A stretch of DNA of 31,351 nt from a virus. Numbering within the stretch: position 1 is the stretch's first letter; every line of letters begins with the position of its first letter. A program made the translations under genes and the position numbers. The DNA is taken from the IMG/VR virus record IMGVR_UViG_3300047678_000496, positions 1 through 31,351 of that record; one strand, given 5' to 3'. Positions 7,172 through 13,385 of this stretch are shown here, piece by piece. The notes below the pieces were generated by a model. That model had not been told where the DNA came from and ran no database searches. It worked only from the letters and a program-made list of their open reading frames with translations.

Positions 7172-7808
7172 GATGGTCGTGCGCGCAAAGGATCCGGTCG
7201 CGCATGCGTCCGAGACGATCGGGAATAGCTCGATCTTCAATCGCAAGAAAGTGCGAGTGCCGGGCGGCGACACTCTCGCGATCCCGTACCTAAGTGGAGA
7301 CTCAATTCGGCACCAGCTGCGCGAAGCGGCCGCGTACGGCACGCTCCACGCTGCCGGTCTGTTAGACGATCCGCAGTTGTCGGAAGGTGCGCTTCGGCTG
7401 CTGTTCAATGGCGGCGCAGTCACAGGGCGGGGCAACGCTGCTGTGGTCAACCTGGATTCGTATCGCAAACTCGTGGCACTGTTCCCACCGCTGGCCCTGC
7501 TTGGCGGCTGCTCAGATAACCGACCGATCCCTGGGCAGGTAAACGTTGACGAGGGCAATCTGCTTTGCTCGGAGATGCTGCACTTGGCCCCGCCGTGGGT
7601 GGTCAAGTGGGCCGCGGACACAGGCGAGCGCATTGACTCCGCGCGCGCCAGCGTCGAAGAGGTTCAGCGCGTCCGCATGGACGCGACGCTCATCCCAGAA
7701 AAGGTCAAGCTACTGTCCGACACGGCAAAGGCCAACCAGCGCGAGAGCGTCGAACAGCGCGCAATCGACGGCTGGATGGCTGCCGCTGGCGGCACCGAGG
7801 ACGCATGA
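7149..7808 (+). CDS. Cas7/Csf2-like RAMP-fold protein
   Basis: A 219-residue protein resembling Cas7-type backbone subunits, which polymerise along guide RNA in CRISPR effector complexes. Seen: an opening beta strand (RYEMVVRAKDPVAH), then IPYLSGDSIRHQLR at residues 45-58, matching the RAMP signature in which a Ser-Gly-x-Ser loop precedes an Arg-containing helix; later FPPLALLGG (112-120) followed by IPGQVNVDE, matching the glycine-containing strand-loop seen before the central strands of Cas7 and Csm3-like proteins. It is shorter than most Cas7 proteins (usually about 280-350), so the thumb or other insertions may be reduced. ATG 7149 has GAAAGG nine bases upstream and overlaps the Csf1-like gene by 23 bases; a TTG at 7122 lacks such a site. 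The family call is inference from motifs and context. Confidence 0.58.
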   Translation: MLQQTRYEMVVRAKDPVAHASETIGNSSIFNRKKVRVPGGDTLAIPYLSGDSIRHQLREAAAYGTLHAAGLLDDPQLSEGALRLLFNGGAVTGRGNAAVVNLDSYRKLVALFPPLALLGGCSDNRPIPGQVNVDEGNLLCSEMLHLAPPWVVKWAADTGERIDSARASVEEVQRVRMDATLIPEKVKLLSDTAKANQRESVEQRAIDGWMAAAGGTEDA

Positions 7809-8017
7809 CCGATCGAGCCTGGCAAGCTCTGCTCGCGCGCGAAGCGGCCGGGTACCATTGGATGCGGCCGATCCAACTCGTATCGGATGCGTGGACAACG
7901 ACGGGGAGCACGCTGCGCAACGACGCGCCGCTTCCCCTGCCGCCCATGTTTGGGCACGGCGACACGCCGCAAGCTGCCGCCGTCGACCTCGCTACCAAAT
8001 TGGGGCTGCTCAAGTGA
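7805..8017 (+). CDS. Small protein downstream of Cas7-like gene
   Basis: A 70-residue protein starting at an ATG overlapping the Cas7-like stop (ATGA) and itself overlapped by the next GTG. The N-terminal half is a Trp-containing helix and short strands; the C-terminal half (PPMFGHGDTPQAAAVDLATKLGLLK) looks like the phage pattern in which a DTP-x-A helix closes a small domain. It is too short for a Cas5 or Cas6 protein. It could be an accessory subunit of the module or an unrelated small phage protein. Confidence 0.66.
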   Translation: MTDRAWQALLAREAAGYHWMRPIQLVSDAWTTTGSTLRNDAPLPLPPMFGHGDTPQAAAVDLATKLGLLK

Positions 8018-8289
8018 CCAAGCGCAGCAACGGGGCGGCGAAGGCTGCCCCCAAACGGAAGCCAGGTCGTAGCCTCACCGAGGCAGAGCGCACGACGCTT
8101 GGCTACGGGACGATCAAGCTCAGGCTGCCACTCGATGCGCTCGCGCAACTGGCCGAGCTGTCCGACGAGGGAGATGCGAGCCGGGCCGAGATCGTCGACT
8201 CGCTGATCCGAATCGAGTGGGCGGGGACACCAGGGCGCAAGCTGCGCAGCAAGCGCGACGAGCTTGCGGCGGACATTGCGCGCGGGTGA
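8014..8289 (+). CDS. Ribbon-helix-helix-type DNA-binding protein
   Basis: A 91-residue basic protein. After a Lys/Arg-rich N-terminal arm, residues 32-70 read as a short strand (TIKLRLPLDAL) followed by two helices with a SRAEIVDSLI segment at the second helix, the usual arrangement of ribbon-helix-helix repressors. Such proteins act as dimers that insert a beta ribbon into the DNA major groove. It is the last gene of the plus-strand operon and starts with a GTG overlapping the previous stop. It may autoregulate the operon or the adjacent Cas-like module; no operator was identified. Confidence 0.7.
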   Translation: MTKRSNGAAKAAPKRKPGRSLTEAERTTLGYGTIKLRLPLDALAQLAELSDEGDASRAEIVDSLIRIEWAGTPGRKLRSKRDELAADIARG

Positions 8290-8305
8290 GCGCGGACAAA
8301 ACAAA

Positions 8306-8337
8306 AAGCCCCCAGCGCCGCGAAGCGCTGAGGGCTT
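8306..8337. terminator. Bidirectional hairpin terminator between converging operons
   Basis: A 13-bp stem with one mismatch (8306-8318 pairing with 8325-8337) and a six-base loop. An A-rich tract (ACAAAAA) on its left becomes a U-run for transcripts from the minus strand, so it is a good intrinsic terminator for the late operon. On the plus strand the stem is followed by TTAAGTTT, a weaker U-tract. It lies 17 bases after the last early gene and about 40 bases from the last late gene, exactly where one is expected. Confidence 0.85.
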
Positions 8338-8379
8338 AAGTTTGTCGGAGCCGTTCTTAAAACGGAGCGCGGGATTTGA

Positions 8380-9225
8380 TTACGGCCTGAGCCGCTGGCA
8401 GCGCTTCGTGTATGCGCGGAGCGGCGCCGCGGAGCCGAGTCGGTCCTGGGCTGGCAGGACTTGCTCCCCGATTTCGTCGAGGCTCTCCTCGAGACACCGA
8501 GTGTACTGGTCGCGCGCCGCCTCTCGCTTGAGCATGCCGGCCACCTGCTCTCGAAGCAGAGCGACGTCCGCCCGGGTGGCCTCTTGGCTCACCAAGATGG
8601 CGTCCGCCTTGGCGGGGTCGACGCCCGGCTTGGCGATGGCGGTGACGCCGCCGCCGAGCCCGAACACCAGCAGGAGCGGCATCAGTCCGTAGCGCTCTGC
8701 CAGGCGGGTTGCCGTCGTGCGCACGACCTTGCCGATAGCCGCGTCCGTTTTGGTCGGCTCCGAGCTCGGAGCCGGCGTCGTCGGCCGCTGCTCAGCCTTC
8801 GGCGGCCATCCGCCTGGGCTCTGGGCCTCGGTCCTGACGCGCTCCCGGCGCTCCAGCTCGTCGTTGCGCTTCTCGGCGGCGGCAAGGGCGCTTCGGAGGT
8901 CGGGCTCCGCGGCGGGGCCTGGCGGCTCGCTCCTGGGCGTTTCGTCCAAGGGCATCCTGATGCCCGTCGCGGGGGTCGGCGCGCGCTGCGTGGGGGCAGC
9001 GTGGGCGGAGGCGGGCACGGTTCGCGCTGCCTCGAGCGGGAGAGGTGGCGGGCCCGGCATGGCCGTCAGGGTCGGGCTGCGCTTGGGCGCGGGCTGCGGC
9101 GAGCCGTCGAGCCCGGGATGGTGCCGGACTGCCCGCTGTTCCGGTTGCTCCGCGCCCGTGATGATGGTGCGCGGCAACTCGGGCGAGCTAGGTGCTCGGG
9201 GTCTGCGGGGCGGATCGGGCGGCAT
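8380..9225 (-). CDS. Membrane-anchored proline-rich coiled-coil protein
   Basis: A 281-residue protein, last in the late operon. The first 160 residues are Pro/Ala/Arg-rich and probably disordered, with one helical stretch (about 108-132). One transmembrane segment is predicted at about 181-198 (LMPLLLVFGLGGGVTAIA), followed by a helical, coiled-coil-like tail (about 200-281). The long Pro-rich side before a single membrane span is reminiscent of periplasm-spanning or lysis-associated proteins, but no family was recognised. The ATG overlaps the end of the upstream gene by 38 bases; a TTG at 9177 is an alternative. Part of the high Pro/Arg content may simply reflect GC pressure. Confidence 0.68.
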   Translation of the reverse strand: MPPDPPRRPRAPSSPELPRTIITGAEQPEQRAVRHHPGLDGSPQPAPKRSPTLTAMPGPPPLPLEAARTVPASAHAAPTQRAPTPATGIRMPLDETPRSEPPGPAAEPDLRSALAAAEKRNDELERRERVRTEAQSPGGWPPKAEQRPTTPAPSSEPTKTDAAIGKVVRTTATRLAERYGLMPLLLVFGLGGGVTAIAKPGVDPAKADAILVSQEATRADVALLREQVAGMLKREAARDQYTRCLEESLDEIGEQVLPAQDRLGSAAPLRAYTKRCQRLRP

Positions 9226-9844
9226 CGGTTCGGGCCTTGGCTAGCTCGGTCTCAAGCGCTTCGATCTTCGTCGCCGCTGCCCGCATCTCGCGCGTCACGA
9301 GCGCGATCAGGTCGGTCTTGAGGTCGGCGATGCTCCGCTCGATCTGGTCGAACCGCTGGTCGCCTTCCTTGAGGCGCTGGTCCTGCTTGATGTCCGAGTC
9401 TTTGAGGCGCCGGATTTCGTCGCGAATCAGCTCGTAGTTGCGGTTGCTGTTGCGGTCGGCACTTTGGATGGCAGCGAGAATCTGCTCTTGGCTCGCCAGC
9501 ACCTGGTCGTGCGCGCGCCGGGCGTCCTGCACGTCGTTGAATACGCTCTGGAAGAACGACCCCTCCCACCAGTCTGGCTTCTGCGCGTAGGGGCTGAGCC
9601 CGGCGGGCGGGGGCATCGCTGGCCGAGGCGCTGCTTCTGGGTTCGTCGGCGCCTCGCGGTCGGTTTCGGGGACCAGGGTTTCGGTGGTCTCGCGGGAGTC
9701 TTGGTCGGGCATTGCTCGGATTCGAAAGGCGGGGTTGTCGTCTTCAGGATCTGAAAGGGCTTGAGCGAGGAGCGCTGGCGGCGTGTGGGTGATGCCGGTC
9801 CAGACGCGTCCGAGCGTCACGGGCAGGCAGCCCGCGCTGATCAC
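9188..9844 (-). CDS. Coiled-coil protein, lysis region
   Basis: A 218-residue protein. Residues about 105-205 form one long charged coiled coil (regular Ile/Leu with Glu/Lys/Arg; IRDEIRRLKDSDIKQ and later IERSIADLKTDLIAL), preceded by a Pro-rich flexible segment and a short aromatic patch (PDWWEGSFFQSVF, about 89-101). There is no signal peptide or membrane span. The start is uncertain: GTG 9844 overlaps the endolysin stop (GTGA), while ATG 9712 would give a 174-residue protein lacking the less phage-like first 44 residues. Coexpression with endolysin and a membrane coiled-coil protein suggests a role at lysis or at the envelope, not proven. Confidence 0.7.
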   Translation of the reverse strand: MISAGCLPVTLGRVWTGITHTPPALLAQALSDPEDDNPAFRIRAMPDQDSRETTETLVPETDREAPTNPEAAPRPAMPPPAGLSPYAQKPDWWEGSFFQSVFNDVQDARRAHDQVLASQEQILAAIQSADRNSNRNYELIRDEIRRLKDSDIKQDQRLKEGDQRFDQIERSIADLKTDLIALVTREMRAAATKIEALETELAKARTDAARSAPQTPST

Positions 9845-10653
9845 GAGTCGGCCTCGAGTAGCGCCCAGGTTTTCTCACCGACGATTCCGTCGGCTGTCAG
9901 CCGCTGGCTGCGCTGGAACGCCACCACCGCGTCGCGTGTCTTCGCTCCGAAGTCGCCGTCGGGCTTCAGCTGCGCGCCGCGCTTCACCAGCGCCTCTTGC
10001 AGCTTGACGACGAGCGGACCCTTGGCGCCCAAGCGGAGCAGCGGGCGCACCTCGGGAAGCGCCGCGACGTAGACGGGGAGCGGCTCGGTCAGCTCGAGCG
10101 ACTGCGCCCGAATCGACGCAACCACCGACTTGCAATGGTGGGCGATCCGCTCGGCTGGAGTCTTGCCCCAGCCCTGATAATAGCCAGTCGGCGTGATGCC
10201 GAACTGGCCAAGCACTTCGGCATTCTCTTTGGTGCGCGCAGCCGCGCTGCTGACGCAGTAGAGGCCAGCGCTGAAGCGCTCGGTTCGGCCTTCGTTGGCG
10301 GCACGGAGCACCGTCGAGCGGCCCATGTTCACGAAGACCGCCCGGACCAGGTCTTCGGCGCCAGCGACGAGCGACGGGTACTTGCGAAACTTGGTGACGT
10401 AGCTCTTGCTTGAGCCGTCGGCCTGCGGCGTTGTGTCCGTGTACTCGAAGGTTGCACCGTTCCAGCTCGAGCCGGCCTGGATCGCACCCAGGTTAAACGA
10501 GCCGACGCCCGGCGGCTTCCACCACTGGCCGTAGCCGCTCTCGAGAGAAGCGATGGACTGCAGGTGCTGCAGCTCCGAGATTGTGCCTTCGCGGCTGAAG
10601 ATGTTTGCGAAGGCCGCGCGGAGAGCGATGCGCATTTCGGTGTGGGAAAGCAT
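9841..10653 (-). CDS. Endolysin: lytic glycosidase domain plus peptidoglycan-binding domain
   Basis: A 270-residue endolysin predicted to cleave peptidoglycan glycan strands at lysis. The N-terminal domain has an HLQSIASLESGYG segment, where Glu38 in the Glu-Ser-x-Tyr-Gly context is the likely catalytic acid of a lysozyme-like or transglycosylase fold, followed by a GSFNLGAIQ strand. The last 65 residues form a peptidoglycan-binding type 1 domain (LLRLGAKGPLVVKLQEAL ... DGDFGAKTRDAVVAFQ ... VGEKTWALL). No signal peptide is seen, so a holin should be needed. ATG 10653 is preferred to an in-frame codon at 10701 because GGGGAG lies eight bases upstream and it shares one base with the previous stop. 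Confidence 0.9.
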   Translation of the reverse strand: MLSHTEMRIALRAAFANIFSREGTISELQHLQSIASLESGYGQWWKPPGVGSFNLGAIQAGSSWNGATFEYTDTTPQADGSSKSYVTKFRKYPSLVAGAEDLVRAVFVNMGRSTVLRAANEGRTERFSAGLYCVSSAAARTKENAEVLGQFGITPTGYYQGWGKTPAERIAHHCKSVVASIRAQSLELTEPLPVYVAALPEVRPLLRLGAKGPLVVKLQEALVKRGAQLKPDGDFGAKTRDAVVAFQRSQRLTADGIVGEKTWALLEADS

Positions 10654-11249
10654 CAGAGACGCTCCCCGCCAGGGACCAGGATGATGCCCTTGGCCGCGCA
10701 CTCATCGGTGAGCTTGACCACCTCTGGCCCGTTCTTCTCGCCGCGGCGCTGCGCCTCGACGAGCCGGTTGTAGGCCCAGTGTAGGCGCACCGACTCCAGA
10801 ATGAACTCGACCGTCTCGCGGTTCCGATGCTCATCGCAGAGGTAGAAGTGGCGATGCTGCCCGAGGCGGGCCATGCCGGCGGTGAACTCCGAACAGCCTG
10901 GGCGTTTGCAGGCGTGGAGTGTGTCGACCTTGCCGGTTGGCTTGCCGTAGAACTCCAGCTCGTTGTCGAGTTGGTACTGCTGGTAGCAGGCGTCAGCCTC
11001 GGCGGCCGTCGCGTGCCCGTCGCGGTGGTACTTGGCCTGGTGCGGGCGCTTGGCTTCCGTGTCCCGGTTCAGCGACTCGACGAATCCAGAACCGAGCTGC
11101 TTCTCGAGCCGCTCTGCCTCTTCGCCCGTAGCCGGCTCGCGCCAGCCCGCGCAGTAGCCGATCGCGTGAGCGGCGCTGCTGCCCGTGCCCGACGTCATGT
11201 CCCAGCGCTTATCGGACTCGCGTTGAAGAGCTTGGATGTAGGTCGTCAT
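10653..11249 (-). CDS. Hypothetical protein with Cys/His metal-site-like motif
   Basis: A 198-residue hydrophilic protein of unrecognised family, placed between a small membrane protein and the endolysin. A central segment has HACKRPGCSEF (about 112-122), then HRHFYLCDEH (about 132-141), a spacing that would suit one zinc ion. The rest is mostly helical and charged. The ATG at 11249 has GAGGG about eight bases upstream. Its stop overlaps the endolysin start. Its role in lysis is suggested only by position. Confidence 0.72.
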   Translation of the reverse strand: MTTYIQALQRESDKRWDMTSGTGSSAAHAIGYCAGWREPATGEEAERLEKQLGSGFVESLNRDTEAKRPHQAKYHRDGHATAAEADACYQQYQLDNELEFYGKPTGKVDTLHACKRPGCSEFTAGMARLGQHRHFYLCDEHRNRETVEFILESVRLHWAYNRLVEAQRRGEKNGPEVVKLTDECAAKGIILVPGGERL

Positions 11250-11259
11250 TCGAATGCCC

Positions 11260-11400
11260 TCAAGCTGCAGCCGCGTACTGCGGCCGCGGTTGTTCTCGCC
11301 GTGCTTTCTTCGCCTCGCCCCACGCCCAGGGCAGCAGCACGGTCAGGACAATCACCACGGCAGCGCCAACGGTGACGGCCTTGTCGTAGGCGTGGCGCAT
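11260..11400 (-). CDS. 46-residue single-span membrane protein (holin/spanin-like position)
   Basis: A short gene that overlaps the upstream stop as TGATG (ATG at 11400). It encodes 46 residues: a short N-terminus with one net basic character, one hydrophobic span (AVTVGAAVVIVLTVLLPWAW, residues 8-27) and a basic/Gln/Pro-rich tail ending in several Ala residues. Size, single span and placement just before the endolysin cluster suit a small holin or a membrane partner in lysis, but sequence alone does not identify it. The good spacing to both neighbours and the coupled start support it as a real gene. Confidence 0.66.
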   Translation of the reverse strand: MRHAYDKAVTVGAAVVIVLTVLLPWAWGEAKKARREQPRPQYAAAA

Positions 11401-12062
11401 CACTCCGCCCTAAAGCAAAGCGCTGCTGTCACTATCGTGTGTCCCGGAATGCAGCGCCGAACAGCGCCGCCCTCACCGGTCGGACAGCGGCTCACGATCC
11501 CGACGACGTCGCTCCGGGTGTCGAGCACAGGCGAGCCCGACCAGCCAGCGTTGATGGTTTGATTTGTGGCAAACCAATCCCCACCGATCCAGCCCTTGAC
11601 CTTGCCAGCCGAAGACTCGCGAAAGATCGGGCTGTAGCTGAGCACGTTGTCGTCGACGAGCGGGGAGGGTCCGACCCGAAGCGGCGCGACCATGTCGGGG
11701 TCGCCCAGCGCGAGGAACGCCACGTCCACCGAGTCGTTGCGCTCGATCAGATAGGCGTACCCGTGGCCCCAGCCCGACGGCGCGTAGAAGTGCAGCCGCG
11801 TTGTGTTCGCGGTACCGGCAGGCACGCAGTGCGACGCCGTCGCCAGCATCGTTTGCCCCTGCCGCGCAATCGCGAATGCGGCGCAGTGCGGCTCGTAGCT
11901 GTAGGCGTACCGACACTTCTCCTCGGGGAAGCCGAGGCACGTCGGAGGCGGCGCCGGCTGGAGCAGCGTCACGACACTGTCGGGGCGGATGGGCGCTGGC
12001 GCGCGCGGGGCCGCGCAAGCGACGATGACGAACGCCAATAGCGCGACGGCGAGGCGGATCAT
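11400..12062 (-). CDS. Lipoprotein with trypsin-like serine protease domain
   Basis: A 220-residue protein with an N-terminal lipoprotein signal (hydrophobic 1-15, Cys16 in a V-A-C context) and a trypsin-like protease domain. The catalytic triad is visible: His78 in TASHC, Asp113 in SVDVAFL, Ser175 in NAGWSGSP, with the usual strand after the Ser (VVGIV). Extra Cys pairs (42/50/60/79, 193/204/216) suggest disulfides and an extracytoplasmic location. It would be tethered to the outer or inner membrane. It lies between membrane proteins and the endolysin, where spanins are usually found, so it may help break the envelope, process a virion or surface protein, or act in exclusion. The ATG overlaps the previous stop (ATGA). 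Confidence 0.85.
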   Translation of the reverse strand: MIRLAVALLAFVIVACAAPRAPAPIRPDSVVTLLQPAPPPTCLGFPEEKCRYAYSYEPHCAAFAIARQGQTMLATASHCVPAGTANTTRLHFYAPSGWGHGYAYLIERNDSVDVAFLALGDPDMVAPLRVGPSPLVDDNVLSYSPIFRESSAGKVKGWIGGDWFATNQTINAGWSGSPVLDTRSDVVGIVSRCPTGEGGAVRRCIPGHTIVTAALCFRAE

Positions 12063-12274
12063 TCGCCCGTCCCGGCGACTTTTCGCTTTGCGTCGAAGGC
12101 GGCATCGAGAGCAGCGTCTGCCGCCTTCTCGTGGGCCGTCACCTGGAGCGCGCGGGCGAGCGCTTCCTTTGGGTTGGGCGACTTGAGCACCCGCTCAAGC
12201 AGCTCGACCGTTTCGATGACGAGCCCGGGTGGGACTTTGGCGGCGGCGCGCGCCAGCGCTTCGGGGATGTTCAC
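12059..12274 (-). CDS. Small helical protein, lysis region
   Basis: A 71-residue helical protein beginning at GTG 12274, which has a strong AAGGAGG seven bases upstream and overlaps the preceding TGA. A longer reading from 12523 would run through the upstream gene and gives an Arg-rich, non-protein-like extension, so it is rejected. The sequence is rich in Ala, Glu, Lys and Leu (IPEALARAAAKVPPG ... LLERVLKSPNPKEALARAL) with no membrane span. It is coupled to the protease gene. No family was recognised. Confidence 0.74.
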   Translation of the reverse strand: MNIPEALARAAAKVPPGLVIETVELLERVLKSPNPKEALARALQVTAHEKAADAALDAAFDAKRKVAGTGE

Positions 12275-12933
12275 GGGCAGGCCTCCTTGAGCTGGCGACG
12301 GTGCTCGACCTGAAGAGCCGGCCACTCGGGGCACGACTCCTTGGAGTCGTAGCGGGGTAGGCAAACGGCGATGACTTTGGCCGAGTACTCGGCGTCGATG
12401 GCGCGCAGCTTCGACTCGTCGCAGGGCAACCGCTTCTCGACGGCGGCGCAGCCCAGCAGCGGCACCGCCAAAGCGCACAGCGAGAACGCGATCAGCAGAC
12501 CCGTCGCGGCAAACACCGACCACATTCCGCGAAACTCTGCGGGCTCGTCGGGGATATCGTTGTGAAGGCGGGAGCGGTCTTGGGCGACCAACTTGACGGG
12601 CTCCGGCATGATACTGACCGTCGTATCGGTATCTTCTGGTGGCTTCTTTTTCGGCGGTTCGACAGGTCGCTGATCACCGCGCGAGGCCGTGAACCAAGCG
12701 CCCACCGCAAACACCAGCGCGACGGCAATGTCGAGCCAGCTCTTGGCCATCTCGAGGGCCTTCGGCAGCGTGCCCAGCGCGACCAGCAAAGCCGGGACGC
12801 CCTTCTGCACCCACGCGGGAAGGTACCACCAGAAGGCCTTGGAGGCGGTGAGCAGCCGAACGACGGCAAGCACAATGCCCGTGATGGTCAGGACGGCTTG
12901 AGCAACGGGAGGGATGTGCAGATATTCGGGCAT
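12271..12933 (-). CDS. Multi-span membrane protein with C-terminal lipobox-like, Cys-rich part
   Basis: A 220-residue membrane protein starting at ATG 12933, with AAGGA about seven bases upstream; an in-frame start at 12981 is less well supported. Hydrophobic spans appear at about 11-29, 45-55 and 67-82, then a Pro/Lys-rich linker and a final span at about 137-163 that ends in LLGC, a lipobox-like tetrad. The last 60 residues hold four more Cys and are hydrophilic. The first half has the layout of a phage holin. The second half, from an internal ATG at 12525, would read as a complete small lipoprotein resembling an outer-membrane spanin. As written, it is one continuous frame, so this could be a holin-spanin fusion or a nested gene. 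Confidence 0.7.
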   Translation of the reverse strand: MPEYLHIPPVAQAVLTITGIVLAVVRLLTASKAFWWYLPAWVQKGVPALLVALGTLPKALEMAKSWLDIAVALVFAVGAWFTASRGDQRPVEPPKKKPPEDTDTTVSIMPEPVKLVAQDRSRLHNDIPDEPAEFRGMWSVFAATGLLIAFSLCALAVPLLGCAAVEKRLPCDESKLRAIDAEYSAKVIAVCLPRYDSKESCPEWPALQVEHRRQLKEACP

Positions 12934-13058
12934 GACGTGTCCTTGCGCTCCGAAGAGCCGTGAGTAGGTCGACCGCCACAAATCCGCAGCTCAGCGAGAC
13001 GCTTGCCCGAGGAGGAAACCAGCGTCGCGCGAGCAGGCGGGTGGGCGGTTAGAATCTG
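12934..13058. other. Intergenic gap between fibre adaptor and lysis region
   Basis: A 125-base non-coding gap, one of the longest in the window. It contains the Shine-Dalgarno of the next minus-strand gene near its left end. No convincing promoter, hairpin or RNA gene was seen. Its position between virion and lysis genes is where a late-lysis promoter or processing site could lie. Confidence 0.4.
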
Positions 13059-13382
13059 TTAGCCAACAACCACGGCCTTGCAGTCGAAGGCGATGGTGTG
13101 GAAGAGGCGCTCACCCTGAGTGGTGAGAAACTCGGCGGTCATCTTGTGCGTCTTCCCGACGGTGCCGCCGCCGAGCATCGCCGAGATGATGAAGCCAGTG
13201 ACGTCGGGCGTCGGCGTGCTGAGGATCGTCACCGACGAGGACGGGGTGTTGGCGCCGTCGTCTTCCTCTTCGTAGACCCCGACGATCGAGGAAATCGTCC
13301 CGCCCTTACCGGACAGAATTGTAGTGCGGCAATCCCAGCTGAATTGCTCGATAGAATCAGGCCTTTTGGGGGAAAGTCTCAT
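13059..13382 (-). CDS. Phage fibre-tail adaptor-like protein
   Basis: A 107-residue protein resembling the small phage structural proteins often annotated as fibre-tail adaptor. Visible features are an N-terminal FSWDCRTTIL followed by a G-x-T-I-S-S strand, a central Thr/Ser-rich strand region, then GGGTVGKTHKMTAEFLTTQGE near 71-91, matching the family pattern of a GG-x-x-G turn, a strand and a TTxG-(R/E) turn. It should be all beta. It starts four bases after the repeat fibre stops and probably works with that fibre. The assignment is from pattern memory and modest. Confidence 0.6.
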   Translation of the reverse strand: MRLSPKRPDSIEQFSWDCRTTILSGKGGTISSIVGVYEEEDDGANTPSSSVTILSTPTPDVTGFIISAMLGGGTVGKTHKMTAEFLTTQGERLFHTIAFDCKAVVVG

Positions 13383-13385
13383 GGT

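Noticed and set aside
8461-9321. Plus-strand open frame opposite the coiled-coil genes
   Set aside because: Arg/Gly/Leu-rich low-quality protein, a composition shadow of two minus-strand genes with coherent coiled coils and a membrane span, and beyond the terminator of the plus-strand operon.
10654-10701. Longer start for the endolysin
   Set aside because: The extra 16 residues lie in the upstream gene and are not signal-like; ATG 10653 has a good ribosome site.
12275-12523. N-terminal extension of the 71-residue lysis-region protein
   Set aside because: It overlaps the upstream membrane-protein gene and is Arg-rich; GTG 12274 has a strong AAGGAGG and an overlapping stop.
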